Shown piece after piece: positions 16,308 through 27,163 of a stretch of DNA of 64,000 nt. The stretch lies in NCBI RefSeq assembly GCF_030246945.1, contig NZ_CP126742.1:372001-436000 (forward strand), read 5' to 3'. Below the pieces are notes generated by a model that ran no database searches, was not told the origin of the DNA, and saw only the letters and a list, made by a program, of their open reading frames with translations. How positions within the stretch are numbered: the first letter of the stretch is position 1; every line of letters starts with the position of its first letter. Made by a program: the position numbers and the translations under genes. This stretch comes from Microbacterium sp. zg-Y1090 (GTDB lineage Bacteria; Actinomycetota; Actinomycetes; Actinomycetales; Microbacteriaceae).

Positions 16308-17266
16308 CCGGCGAACCCGGCGACCCCGGCGACCCCGGCGACGCACCCGGTCGCGTCGACATCCATGCCGGGGACAACCTGGCCGTCGCGCGCACCCTGC
16401 CCGACGGGGCATTCACCCTCATCTACCTCGATCCGCCGTTCAACACCGGCCGTCGCCGAGAACGCGCCGTCGAGTCCGTCGTCGACGTGACCGCCGCACC
16501 CGACGATGCGGTCGGACTCGGGCCGGCGTCGAAGACCACGGTGTCCGGCCCCGTGAAGGCCGGGTTCCGCGGGCGGGAGTACGCCCGGCTGCGCGGCGAC
16601 CTCAGCCGATACGACGACCGGTTCGAGGACTACTGGGACTTCCTCGAGCCGCGCCTGGCCGAGGCATGGCGCCTGCTCGCCGACGACGGCACCCTCTACC
16701 TGCACCTGGACTACCGCGAGGCGCACTACGCCAAGGTGCTGCTGGACGCCCTCGTCGGCCGTGAGCGCTTCCTCAACGAGCTGATCTGGGCGTACGACTA
16801 CGGCGCGAAGAGCCGTCGCCGCTGGCCCACCAAGCACGACACGATCCTGGTCTATGTGAAGGACCCGGCCGCGTACCACTTCGACTCCACGGCCGTGGAC
16901 CGCGAGCCCTACATGGCACCGGGCCTGGTCACCCCCGAGAAGGCGGCGCGCGGAAAGCTCCCCACCGACGTCTGGTGGCACACGATCGTGCCGACGTCGG
17001 GGCGGGAGAAGACCGGCTACCCGACGCAGAAGCCCGAGGGGATCCTGCGCCGCATCGTGCAGGCGTCCAGCCGTCCCGGCGACCGCGTGCTCGACCTCTT
17101 CGCGGGCAGCGGCACGACGGGCGCCGTCGCCTCGGCCCTGGGCCGGCACGCCGTGCTCGTCGATGCCAATCCCGAGGCCGTCGCGATCATGCATCAGCGG
17201 ATGCCGCACGCCACCGTGCACGGCGAAATCGAGGGGTGCCCCGGCGGCGCGGCATCCGTAGGCTGA
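16304..17266 (+). CDS. Site-specific DNA methyltransferase (N4/N6 type, beta class), orphan
   Basis: 320 residues from a GTG overlapping the upstream stop. Motif IV DPPFNTG lies at residue 43, before motif I DLFAGSGTTG at about residue 264. That order defines beta-class adenine-N6/cytosine-N4 methyltransferases. The middle has LHLDYREAHYAK and IWAYDYGAKSRRRWPTKHDTIL, and PTQKPEGILRRIV is the typical motif just before the SAM-binding loop. The first about 12 residues are a low-complexity GDPGDPGD stretch from a 9-bp DNA repeat. No restriction endonuclease is nearby, so it looks like an orphan (CcrM-like) methylase with a regulatory or replication role. The recognition sequence cannot be read. 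Confidence 0.92.
   Translation: MTGEPGDPGDPGDAPGRVDIHAGDNLAVARTLPDGAFTLIYLDPPFNTGRRRERAVESVVDVTAAPDDAVGLGPASKTTVSGPVKAGFRGREYARLRGDLSRYDDRFEDYWDFLEPRLAEAWRLLADDGTLYLHLDYREAHYAKVLLDALVGRERFLNELIWAYDYGAKSRRRWPTKHDTILVYVKDPAAYHFDSTAVDREPYMAPGLVTPEKAARGKLPTDVWWHTIVPTSGREKTGYPTQKPEGILRRIVQASSRPGDRVLDLFAGSGTTGAVASALGRHAVLVDANPEAVAIMHQRMPHATVHGEIEGCPGGAASVG
16311..16343 (+). repeat. 9-bp tandem repeat in methyltransferase 5' end
   Basis: Units of CGGCGACCC occur about three times and encode GDPGDPGD at the N-terminus of the methyltransferase. Nine-base units preserve frame, so copy-number change would only lengthen the peptide. Confidence 0.7.
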
Positions 17267-17270
17267 GCGC
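17259..17270 (+). promoter_or_regulatory. Leaderless -10 element of the F420-type oxidoreductase
   Basis: TAGGCT (17259-17264) overlaps the stop codon of the methyltransferase and is six bases from the ATG at 17271. The oxidoreductase could therefore be transcribed independently of the upstream operon. Confidence 0.58.
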
Positions 17271-18257
17271 ATGCGCTTCGGAACCTTCATCCCCCAGGGC
17301 TGGCGACACGATCTCGTCGACATCGCCCCCGCCGACCAGTGGACCCTCATGCGCGACCTCGCGCAGCGTGCCGACGCCGGCCCGTGGGAGTCGCTGTGGG
17401 TCTACGACCACTTCCACACCGTGCCCGTTCCGAGCCAGGAGGCCACGCACGAGGCGTGGACGCTGATGTCGGCGTTCGCCGCGTCGACGAGCCGCATCCG
17501 GCTCGGCCAGATGTGCACCTGCATGGGATACCGCAACCCCGCCTACCTGGCGAAGGTCGCCGCGACCGTCGACCACGTCTCGGCGGGCCGGGTCGAGATG
17601 GGGATCGGCGCCGGCTGGTACGAGCACGAGTGGCGGGCCTACGGCTACGGCTTCCCCCGCATCGGCGACCGTCTCGCGATGCTCGCCGAGGGCGTCGAGA
17701 TCATGCGGCAGGCCTGGGAGACCGGCCAGGCGACGCTCGACGGCGCGCACTACCAGGTGGACGGCGCCATCGTGCAGCCCCAGCCGGTGCAGCAGGGCGG
17801 CATCCCGATGTGGATCGCCGGCGGCGGCGAGAAGAAGACGCTGCGCATCGCCGCGCAGTACGCCTCGTACACCAACTGGTCGAGCGACCCCGAGGAGTTC
17901 AGCCACAAGAAGCAGGTCTTCGAGGCGCACTGCGCCGACCTCGGCCGCGACCCGGGCGAGGTCGTGCTGTCGACGAACTTCAACACCGTGGTGGGCGCGA
18001 CCGAGGCAGAGGTGGCCGACCGTCTCGACGCCATCGAGGTGCGCGTGCGCCCCCACCTGGGTGACGCGACCGACGGCTTCATGGCCGAGTACCGCGGCGG
18101 CCGCGGTCTGGTCGGAACACCGGCCCAGGTGATCGAGCGCCTGCAGGCCATGCGCGAGCGGGGCCTGGGGTACGCCATCCACTACTTCCCCGAGCTGGCC
18201 TACGACCGCTCCGGCGTCGAGCTGTTCGAGTCCGAGGTGATCCCCGCGCTCAGCTGA
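17271..18257 (+). CDS. LLM class F420-dependent oxidoreductase
   Basis: 328 residues beginning MRFGTFIPQGWRHDLVDI, a typical N-terminus of actinobacterial luciferase-like F420-dependent enzymes. The block RIRLGQMCTCMGYRNPAYLAKVAATVDHVSAGRVEMGIGAGWYEHEW is the family core, with AGWYExE lining the cofactor site. GGIPMWIAGGGEKKTLRIAAQYA and VGTPAQVIERLQAM complete the barrel. Substrate unknown. The start lies five bases after the methyltransferase stop, and a likely own promoter is visible. Its last eight bases overlap the 3' end of the opposing carboxylesterase gene. Confidence 0.92.
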   Translation: MRFGTFIPQGWRHDLVDIAPADQWTLMRDLAQRADAGPWESLWVYDHFHTVPVPSQEATHEAWTLMSAFAASTSRIRLGQMCTCMGYRNPAYLAKVAATVDHVSAGRVEMGIGAGWYEHEWRAYGYGFPRIGDRLAMLAEGVEIMRQAWETGQATLDGAHYQVDGAIVQPQPVQQGGIPMWIAGGGEKKTLRIAAQYASYTNWSSDPEEFSHKKQVFEAHCADLGRDPGEVVLSTNFNTVVGATEAEVADRLDAIEVRVRPHLGDATDGFMAEYRGGRGLVGTPAQVIERLQAMRERGLGYAIHYFPELAYDRSGVELFESEVIPALS

Positions 18258-19761
18258 GCAGAGGGCGGGCGTCGTCGTAGCCGTTGCCGATGACGTCCGG
18301 GGTGGCCGTCGTGCCGCCGAAGACGCGGGTCGTGCCGGGCCGGGCCGACCACGGCCGCCACCCCGGGTCGCCGTCGCGCACGAACGCCGTGGCCGCACCG
18401 TGCATCGCGGCGGCGAGCGAGCGCGGCGGGTCGTCGCCGGCGATCGAGGCCACCGCCGGAGCGTCCAGGCAGTCGAACCAGAACGGCACGTCCAGGCAGT
18501 GCAGCGCCCAGCGTCGCACGGGGGACTGCCACGCGAAGCGGTAGACCCACGTGGGGGCCGCCGCGTCGGTGCCCACCACGCCTGCCGCACGGGTGCGCGC
18601 CTCGGCGACCCTCACGACCAGCGTGCGGAACACCTGGTCGGTGGCGTAGCGGCCGAGGACGGCCGCCGTGCCGAGGCGTCGCTGGCGGCGGTTCGCGGCG
18701 AGCCAGCCGCGGATCGTCGCCCGCCGGCCGGGCATGACCACGCGCAGGGCGAGCGATGCCGGCAGCAGCCGGAGAGCCGCGGCCAGCTTGTCGGTGACCA
18801 TCGTGAACTCGTCGTCGGTCGCCCCGAGCAGCAGCGGCTTGTCGGCGCCGACGCCGGCGGCGATCGCGGCGACAGTCGGCTGCGGCACCAGGTCGCCGTC
18901 GACCACCGGCCCCCAGGGTGGTCCTTCGCCGAGCAGTTCCCGCAGCGGCTCCAGCCGGTCGCGGCTGCGGGGCAGCCCGGCGGTGTCCTGCAGGGCGATG
19001 ATGCGCTCCTCCGGGACGGTGCTGAACCCCTCGAGCGTCGGCGGGACGCCGAGGAGGACGCCCAGCCGCTGCGACGTCGCGGCGGCGCGTTCGGGGCGCA
19101 CCGCGGCGATCGCGCTGGAGAACGCCATCGCACGATGGAAGAGGTGCTGGGCCGCGGGCATGCCGAGCAGCGTCAGCACGGCGCCCCCGCCGGCGGACTG
19201 CCCCGCGATGGTGACGCGGCCCGGATCGCCGCCGAACGCCGCGATGTTCTCCTGCACCCATTCGAGGGCCGCCAGCCAGTCGTGCACGCCCCGGTTGGGC
19301 GGCACCCCTTCGATGAGACCGAAGCCGTCGAAGCCCAGCCGGTACGACACCGTGACCGTGACGACCCCGTCCCGGTTGAAGGCGCGGCCGTCGTACCACG
19401 GGCTGGCCGGAGAGCCCGTCGTGAAGCCGCCGCCGTGGATGTACACCAGCACCGGCAGCAGGTCGGAGCCGCCGGGGGACGGGGTGAAGACGTTGACGTT
19501 GAGGATGTCCTCGCCCGGGATCGATGGCTCGGGGATGAGGGTCATGCCTTCGTCGGAGCGGTGCGGCGTCGCGCCGTGGGCGGTGGCGTCCCGCACCCCC
19601 TCCCACGGGGTCGCGGGCACCGGCTCGGCGAAGCGCAGCGCGCCCACCGGCGGGGCGGCGAAGGGGATGCCGAGGAAAGCCGCCGACCGCGCCCCGTCGC
19701 TCTCGCGCCAGAACCCCCGCACCCGGCCGGCGGAGGTGGTGACGAGCGGATCTTCGGTCAT
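18250..19761 (-). CDS. Type-B carboxylesterase
   Basis: 503 residues, usual length for the carboxylesterase/para-nitrobenzyl esterase family. The N-terminus VTTSAGRVRGFW..AAFLGIPFAAPPVGALRFAEP is the family signature. PVLVYIHGGGFTTGS is the oxyanion-hole segment, and Ser189 in AGQSAGGGA is the nucleophile. Predicted Glu (about DDEFT) and His complete the triad. No secretion signal, so intracellular hydrolysis of small esters is expected. The C-terminus overlaps the oxidoreductase gene by eight bases tail to tail. The start codon is 57 bases from the divergent GH3 start, so the two share a very short regulatory interval. Confidence 0.92.
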   Translation of the reverse strand: MTEDPLVTTSAGRVRGFWRESDGARSAAFLGIPFAAPPVGALRFAEPVPATPWEGVRDATAHGATPHRSDEGMTLIPEPSIPGEDILNVNVFTPSPGGSDLLPVLVYIHGGGFTTGSPASPWYDGRAFNRDGVVTVTVSYRLGFDGFGLIEGVPPNRGVHDWLAALEWVQENIAAFGGDPGRVTIAGQSAGGGAVLTLLGMPAAQHLFHRAMAFSSAIAAVRPERAAATSQRLGVLLGVPPTLEGFSTVPEERIIALQDTAGLPRSRDRLEPLRELLGEGPPWGPVVDGDLVPQPTVAAIAAGVGADKPLLLGATDDEFTMVTDKLAAALRLLPASLALRVVMPGRRATIRGWLAANRRQRRLGTAAVLGRYATDQVFRTLVVRVAEARTRAAGVVGTDAAAPTWVYRFAWQSPVRRWALHCLDVPFWFDCLDAPAVASIAGDDPPRSLAAAMHGAATAFVRDGDPGWRPWSARPGTTRVFGGTTATPDVIGNGYDDARPLLS

Positions 19762-19805
19762 GGATGAAGCGTAATCCGCGGGTGTCCGACGCGGGGGTCC
19801 GCGGA

Positions 19806-19817
19806 TATCGTGAGGCC
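19806..19817 (+). promoter_or_regulatory. Leaderless -10 element of the GH3 gene
   Basis: TATCGT (19806-19811) then six bases and the ATG at 19818. This supports that codon as the start rather than the in-frame ATG 54 bases upstream, which would lie before the transcription start. Confidence 0.58.
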
Positions 19818-22082
19818 ATGACAGCGCAGCGCGTGCCGGCCGTGTCCGACCTCACCCTCGACGAGAAGACCGGCATCACCAGCGGCGCGGACTTCTGGAC
19901 AACCAAGGCGGTGCCGCGTGTCGGGTTGCCGGCGATCATGCTCACCGACGGTCCGCACGGCCTGCGCAAGCAGACCGGAGCCGCCGACCATCTGGGGCTC
20001 GCCGCCAGCGTGCCGGCCACCTGCTTTCCGCCTGCTGCCGGGCTCGGCACGTCGTGGGACGCCGAGCTCGTCCAGCGGGTGGGCGCGGCGATCGGGCGTG
20101 AGGCGGCGATCGAGGACGTGGCCGTGGTGCTGGGGCCCGGCGTCAACATCAAGCGCTCGCCGCTGTGCGGACGCAACTTCGAGTACTACTCGGAGGACCC
20201 GCTGCTCTCCGGGGTGCTGGGGGCGGCGGCGGTGCGCGGCATCCAGTCGCAGGGGGTCGGTGCGTCGCTGAAGCACTTCGCGGCGAACAACCAGGAGACC
20301 GACCGGCTGCGGGTCAGCGCCGATGTCGACCCGCGGCCCCTGCGGGAGATCTACCTGCGGGCGTTCCAGCGGGTCGTGACCGAGGCGCGACCGTGGACGG
20401 TGATGTGCGCGTACAACCGCATCAACGGCGTCTACGCCTCGCAGGACCCGTGGCTGCTCACCCGTGTGCTGCGCGAGGAGTGGGGGTTCGAAGGCCTCGT
20501 CGTGTCGGACTGGGGCGCCGTCGACGACCGTGTCGCCGCGCTCGCGGCGGGCCTCGACCTCGAGATGCCCTCCAGCGGCGGCCGCACCGATGCGCAACTG
20601 GTGGCGGCGGTCGAGGCCGGGACGCTCGGCGAAGGTGTCGTGGACACCGCCGCGCAGCGCGTCATCGACCTGGTGCGCCGGGCGGGGGACCGGCCCGCGG
20701 CATCCGCGCCCCTCGACGTCGAGGCCCATCACGCGCTGGCGCGCGAGGCGGCGGGCCGCTCGATCGTGCTGCTGAAGAACGACGGCGCCCTGCTGCCGCT
20801 GCCCCGCGGGGCGCGGATCGCGGTGATCGGCGCGTTCGCGGCCGAGCCGCGCTACCAGGGCGCCGGGTCGTCGCTGATCAACCCCACCCGGCTCGACACC
20901 GCGCTGGCCGAGATGCGGGCGCTCTGCGAGGGCGGCGTGGTCTCCGCGGTCGGATTCGACCTGGCGGGGGACGGCGGCCAGGGTGGGGAGCCGGATGCCG
21001 AGGCGCTCGTGGCAGAAGCGGTCGCCGCCGCGCGCGACGCCGAGACGGCCGTGGTGTTCCTCGGACTGCCGGCGGCAGCCGAATCCGAGGGCTTCGACCG
21101 CGAGCACATCGACCTTCCGGCCGACCAGCTCGTGCTGCTCGACGCGGTGATCGCCGCCAATCCCCGCACGGTCGTCGTGCTGTCGCACGGCGGCGTCGTG
21201 GCGCTGCCCTTCCGCGACCGCGTCCCCGCGATCGTCGACGGGTCACTGCTCGGGCAGGCCGGCGGCGGCGCCACCGCCGACGTGCTGTTCGGCGTGGTGA
21301 ACCCGTCGGCGAAGCTCACCGAGACCGTGCCGCTGCGCCTGGCCGACACCCCCTCGTTCGGGAACTTCCCCGGGGAGGCCGGGCACGTCCGCTACGGCGA
21401 GGGCGTGCTCGTGGGCTACCGCGGCTACGACGCCCGCGCGCTGGATGTGGCCTACCCGTTCGGCCACGGGCTGTCGTACACGACGTTCGCCTACGGCGAG
21501 CCGTCGGCATCCGTCACCGCGGACGGCGACCTGCGGGTGCACGTCCGCATCGCCAACACCGGTTCCCGCGCCGGTCGTGAGGTCGTACAGGTCTACGCGG
21601 CGCCGACGTCGTCCGCCGTTGCCCGCCCGCCACGGGAGCTGAAGGGGTTCGCGGGAGTGACGCTGGATGCCGGGGAGGAGCGGACCGTCGAGATCGTCGT
21701 GCCGCGGGCGGAGCTGGCCTACTGGGACGTGCGGGTCGACCGGTGGGTCGTCGAGGGCGGGGCGTACCGGCTGGAGGTCGGCGCGTCCAGCCGTGACGTC
21801 CGCGGTGCGGCGACGGTCGATGTCGCCGGTGACGACGTGGCGCTGCCGCTGACCATGTCGTCGTCGGTGGGGGAGCTGCTGGCGCATCCCGTGGCCGGGC
21901 CGCTCGTGCAGCAGGCGATGGCGGCGATGCTCGGGGGCGCAGCGCCGGACGAAGGGATGCAGAAGATGATGGCATCCTTCCCGCTCGGGCGCCTGGCCGG
22001 GTTCCCGGGGGTGCCGGTGAGCTACGAGCAGGTGGAGCAGCTCGTGGCGATGGCCAACGCGACCGCCCCCGTGCGGGGCTGA
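19818..22082 (+). CDS. GH3 beta-glucosidase/beta-xylosidase with C-terminal helical domain
   Basis: 754 residues, no signal peptide, so cytoplasmic. GH3 landmarks: IMLTDGPHGLRKQ, GPGVNIKRSPLCGRNFEYYSEDP, KHFAANNQE, MCAYNRING, and the nucleophile Asp231 in VVSDWGAVDD. A GH3 C-terminal domain carries the acid/base region, and a fibronectin III-like domain follows (NTGSRAGREVVQVYAAP). After it, about residues 681-750 form an extra helical domain (SVGELLAHPVAG..LVQQ..FPLGRLAGFPG..VEQLVAMA). That domain is strikingly like the N-terminus of the SDR encoded next door. The enzyme should hydrolyse imported beta-glucosides or xylosides; GH3 specificity cannot be separated by eye. Confidence 0.93.
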   Translation: MTAQRVPAVSDLTLDEKTGITSGADFWTTKAVPRVGLPAIMLTDGPHGLRKQTGAADHLGLAASVPATCFPPAAGLGTSWDAELVQRVGAAIGREAAIEDVAVVLGPGVNIKRSPLCGRNFEYYSEDPLLSGVLGAAAVRGIQSQGVGASLKHFAANNQETDRLRVSADVDPRPLREIYLRAFQRVVTEARPWTVMCAYNRINGVYASQDPWLLTRVLREEWGFEGLVVSDWGAVDDRVAALAAGLDLEMPSSGGRTDAQLVAAVEAGTLGEGVVDTAAQRVIDLVRRAGDRPAASAPLDVEAHHALAREAAGRSIVLLKNDGALLPLPRGARIAVIGAFAAEPRYQGAGSSLINPTRLDTALAEMRALCEGGVVSAVGFDLAGDGGQGGEPDAEALVAEAVAAARDAETAVVFLGLPAAAESEGFDREHIDLPADQLVLLDAVIAANPRTVVVLSHGGVVALPFRDRVPAIVDGSLLGQAGGGATADVLFGVVNPSAKLTETVPLRLADTPSFGNFPGEAGHVRYGEGVLVGYRGYDARALDVAYPFGHGLSYTTFAYGEPSASVTADGDLRVHVRIANTGSRAGREVVQVYAAPTSSAVARPPRELKGFAGVTLDAGEERTVEIVVPRAELAYWDVRVDRWVVEGGAYRLEVGASSRDVRGAATVDVAGDDVALPLTMSSSVGELLAHPVAGPLVQQAMAAMLGGAAPDEGMQKMMASFPLGRLAGFPGVPVSYEQVEQLVAMANATAPVRG

Positions 22083-22097
22083 GTCGCACGGATATGA

Positions 22098-22136
22098 CAG
22101 AGGCCCCGGGGCGCGATGCGCTCCCGGGGTCTTCTG
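22098..22136. terminator. Bidirectional hairpin between GH3 and SDR genes
   Basis: A stem of about 14-15 bp (CAGAGGCCCCGGG pairing with CCCGGGGTCTTCTG, one or two imperfect positions) closes a loop around GCGATGCG. It lies 16 bases after the GH3 stop and 18 bases before the SDR stop on the other strand, so it probably ends both transcripts. Confidence 0.78.
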
Positions 22137-22153
22137 CCCGCAGCCCGTTCGGG

Positions 22154-23215
22154 TCAGGCTGCCGACCAGCCTCCGTCGCTGGCGAGGGTGACACCGTTGA
22201 TGTTCACGCCGTCGTCGCTGAGGAGGAAGGTGATGGATGCCGCCAGGGCGTCGGCCTCGACGGGGTCGGGGAGAATCGCCATCGCGCCGCGCACGCGCTC
22301 GGCGCCCAGCGGCGAGGCGAACTTCGCCTCGATGTTGGTGATCGTGGCGCCCGGCGCGACGGCGTTGCAGCGGATCCCGCTCGGGCCGTACATGAACGCC
22401 GTCGACTTCGTCAGGCCCACGACCGCGTGCTTCGACGCGGTGTAGGCCGCACCCGCGGCCGATCCGCGCAGCGCCGCCTCGGAGGCGGTGTTGACGATGG
22501 AGCCCCCGCCCTGGGCGAGCATGGCGGGGATCACCGCCCGGGTGAGCTTCATGGTGCCGGTGACGTTGATGGCCATGACACGGTCCCAGACGGCGTCGGT
22601 CACCTCGCCGATCGGCGTCATGTCGTCCATGATCCCGGCCACGTTGGCCAAGGCGTCGATGGTGTCGCCGGCGGCTGCGACGATGCGGGCGATGCCGGCG
22701 TCGTCGGTGATGTCGGCGACGATCGTGACGATGTCCGACTGGGGGTGCTCCGCGGCGAATTCGGCCAGGCGCTCCTCGCTGACGTCGACGGCCACGACAC
22801 GGCCGCCTTCACGGGCGACGCGCGACGCCGTGGCGCGTCCGATGCCGGAGCCCGCCCCCGTCACGATGACGGTCTTGCCGGTGAACCGGCCCTGGTCGAT
22901 GCGCTCGGTCCATTCGCGCAACGGCACTGCCGGGGCCCCCGCGTCTTCGGCTTCGGGAGCCTGCGCGGGCGCGGCGGGGGCGCCGGCGGGCACCTCTCCC
23001 GCAGCGGCGCGGCGCACGAGGTCATCGAGCATGTCCTGGGTGAAAGAGCCGCGGCTCAATTTGACGAGTCGTTTGATGGCGAGGCGACGCACGGGCTTGA
23101 AGACCTCGGGGGTCTGTCCGCCGGCGGCCAGCATCTCGGTGAGGATGGCGTTGCCGGCCGGGTCGGCCAGCCAGTCGGCGATGGCGGAGTCGCCGGAGAG
23201 AGCGGTGGTGCCCAT
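22154..23215 (-). CDS. SDR family oxidoreductase with N-terminal helical domain
   Basis: 353 residues from the ATG at 23215, preceded by GAAGGG. The Rossmann SDR domain starts at about residue 110: TGAGSGIG cofactor loop, NVAG, catalytic Ser, YTASK (Tyr and Lys), PGAT. The preference for NAD over NADP is suggested by an acidic residue (AVDVS) after the second strand. The first about 75 residues are not SDR. They form a helical segment (ADWLADPAGNAILTEM..LAIKRLVKLSRG..LDDLV) similar to the C-terminal domain of the neighbouring GH3 enzyme, followed by an Ala/Pro linker. Divergent from a TetR gene, with a palindromic operator in between. Confidence 0.9.
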   Translation of the reverse strand: MGTTALSGDSAIADWLADPAGNAILTEMLAAGGQTPEVFKPVRRLAIKRLVKLSRGSFTQDMLDDLVRRAAAGEVPAGAPAAPAQAPEAEDAGAPAVPLREWTERIDQGRFTGKTVIVTGAGSGIGRATASRVAREGGRVVAVDVSEERLAEFAAEHPQSDIVTIVADITDDAGIARIVAAAGDTIDALANVAGIMDDMTPIGEVTDAVWDRVMAINVTGTMKLTRAVIPAMLAQGGGSIVNTASEAALRGSAAGAAYTASKHAVVGLTKSTAFMYGPSGIRCNAVAPGATITNIEAKFASPLGAERVRGAMAILPDPVEADALAASITFLLSDDGVNINGVTLASDGGWSAA

Positions 23216-23230
23216 GGTGTGATCCCTTCT

Positions 23231-23250
23231 ACCGGACACGATTGTCCGGT
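23231..23250. promoter_or_regulatory. Palindromic TetR operator with promoters
   Basis: ACCGGACA-CGAT-TGTCCGGT is a perfect 8-bp inverted repeat. Reading towards the SDR gene, TATAAC (plus 23256-23261, 5/6 match to consensus) puts the transcription start inside the palindrome. Reading towards the tetR gene, TAGGTT (23253-23258) is six bases from its GTG. One bound dimer could therefore shut both genes. Confidence 0.82.
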
Positions 23251-23264
23251 ACTAGGTTATACCC

Positions 23265-23831
23265 GTGGGATCTGACGTGGAAGACCGGCGAAAGGCCAAC
23301 CGGGGACCGGCAGCCGGCCCGGGCAACAGGCAGGCGCTGCTGCGTGCCGCGCGCGAGGTGTTCGCCGAGTCGGGCGTCGCCGCGCCCTTCTCCGCGGTGG
23401 CCAGGCGCGCCGGGGTCGGGCAGGGCAGTCTCTACCGCCACTTCCCCGATCGCACCGCGCTCGCCGCGGCCCTGTTCGAGGAGAACGTCGAGCGTATCGA
23501 GGAGCACACCGCCGGCGACGACCGCACGCTCGACGACCTGTTCGACATCGTGATCAGCCAGGCCGTCGTCTCCACGGCCCTGATCGACCTCACGTCCGGC
23601 CACCGCGACGACCCGCACGTGCAGGCGCTGGGGCAGCGCTTCCGCAGTGTGGTCGACCGGGTGCTCTCACGCGAGCGCGCGGCCGGGCACGTGGGTGCGC
23701 ACGTCGACACCGATGATGTGGCGCTGGCCGCCGGCATGCTCGCGGGAGAACTCGCCCGTACCGCCGACGCCGACCGTGCCGCCGCCGCCGACCGTGCACG
23801 GCGGATGCTGCATCGGGCGTTCGCGCCCTGA
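23265..23831 (+). CDS. TetR family transcriptional regulator
   Basis: 188 residues from a GTG; the -10 TAGGTT lies six bases upstream, so the message looks leaderless. The DNA-binding domain RQALLRAAREVFAESGVAAPFSAVARRAGVGQGSLYRHFPDRTAL is canonical TetR, followed by an all-helical ligand domain of normal length (VVSTALIDLTSGHRDDP..). Divergent from the SDR gene across a perfect palindrome. The simplest model is repression of the SDR and of itself, relieved by the SDR's substrate. Its 3' end is 12 bases from the convergent hydrolase gene. Confidence 0.93.
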   Translation: MGSDVEDRRKANRGPAAGPGNRQALLRAAREVFAESGVAAPFSAVARRAGVGQGSLYRHFPDRTALAAALFEENVERIEEHTAGDDRTLDDLFDIVISQAVVSTALIDLTSGHRDDPHVQALGQRFRSVVDRVLSRERAAGHVGAHVDTDDVALAAGMLAGELARTADADRAAAADRARRMLHRAFAP

Positions 23832-23843
23832 CCCGGGTGCGAT

Positions 23844-24692
<849 letters not shown>

Positions 24693-24773
24693 TCACGTCG
24701 AGGGGGACGGATGCCTCGACATCGTCTCGACGCTAGGGCCTTCGCGGCGGTCGCCGCCAGGGGTTGCCGGGGG

Positions 24774-25978
<1,205 letters not shown>

Positions 25979-25982
<4 letters not shown>

Positions 25983-27163
25983 AGGGTCACTCCTTCGACG
26001 GCGGCGCGCAGCCGTTCGGCGGCGGCCTCGGGGGTCACATCGCCGATCCAGGCGCCCATGGCGGCCTCGCTGCCGGCGAGGAACTTGAGCTTGTCGGCGG
26101 CGCGGCGGGGGCTGGTGAGCTGCAGGTTCAGGCGCACGGTGTCGCGCCCGTGGCGCACCGGAGCCTGGTGCCAGGCGGCGATGTAGGGGGTGGGCGAGTC
26201 GTAGAGCGCGTCGACGCCGCGCAGCAGGCGCAGGTAGAGGGGTGCGAGCTCGTCGCGCTCGGCATCGGTCGTCTCGGCGAAGTCGGCGACCTGGCGGTGG
26301 GGGAGCAGGTGCACCTCGATCGGCCAGCGCGCCGCGAAGGGCACGAAGGCCGTCCAGTGCTCGCCGGAGAGGATGACGCGCGGGCCGGAGCGCTCGAAGT
26401 CGAGGATGCGCTCGAACAGGTCGGGGGCGGTGCGATCGATCGAGTCCAGCAGGCGGGTCGTGCGGGGTGTGATGTACGGGTAGGCGTAGATCTGGCCGTG
26501 CGGATGCGGCAGGGTGACGCCGATGGCCTCGCCCCGGTTCTCGAACGGGAAGACCTGCTCCACGCCCGGCAGCGCCGAGAGAGCGGCGGTGCGGTCGGCC
26601 CACGCCTCGATGACGGTGCGGGCGCGGGTGACGCTCAGCGTGCCGAACGACCCGGCGTGCTCGGGGCTGAAGCAGACCACCTCGCAGCGGCCGACCGAGG
26701 TGCGTGTGCGGCCGAGGCCCAGGTGCTCGAGGTCTTCGACGCCGCGGGGCGGGTCGCCGGCGGCAGGCGCATCACCGAAGGCCTCGGCGAGGGCGGGACC
26801 GAACGAGGGCGACTTGTTCTCGAAGACCGCGACGTCGTAGCGCGACGGGATCTCCGACGGGTTGGTGGGCGTCTGCGGCGCGAGCGGGTCGAGCTCCGCC
26901 GGCGGCAGGAAGGCGCGGTTCTGCCGCGCTGCCGCGATGGAGATCCAGTCGCCGGTCAGCACGTCCTGCCGCATCGTGGCCGTCGCGGGGCGAGGGTCGA
27001 GCGTGCGCGCGTCGACGGCGCGCTCCGCGCCGAGCGTCGTGTCGGGGTCGTCGAAGTAGAACAGCTCGCGGCCGTCGGCCAGGCGTGTGGAGCGCTTCAC
27101 GACGCCGGCGCCGAGGGTGACGGGTTCGGGGGTTTCGGGTGTACCGAACTCAGCAATGTTCAC
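25979..27163 (-). CDS. galT: Galactose-1-phosphate uridylyltransferase
   Basis: 394 residues from a GTG at 27163; the preceding -10 TACCAT leaves six bases, so the mRNA is probably leaderless. The nucleophilic histidine motif is in GVTLPHPHGQIYAYPYI (HPHGQ). Substrate and zinc regions are recognisable (EVVCFSPEHAGSFGTLS, WPIEVHLLPHRQV). Transfers UMP from UDP-glucose to galactose-1-phosphate. First gene of galTK, divergent from a LacI regulator with a pair of operators in the 63-base interval. The length is slightly longer than E. coli GalT and fits the actinobacterial form. Confidence 0.96.

Noticed and set aside
16304..17266. Restriction-modification or defence island around the methyltransferase
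   Set aside because: Neighbours are metabolic genes; no endonuclease, helicase-nuclease or other defence gene is adjacent.
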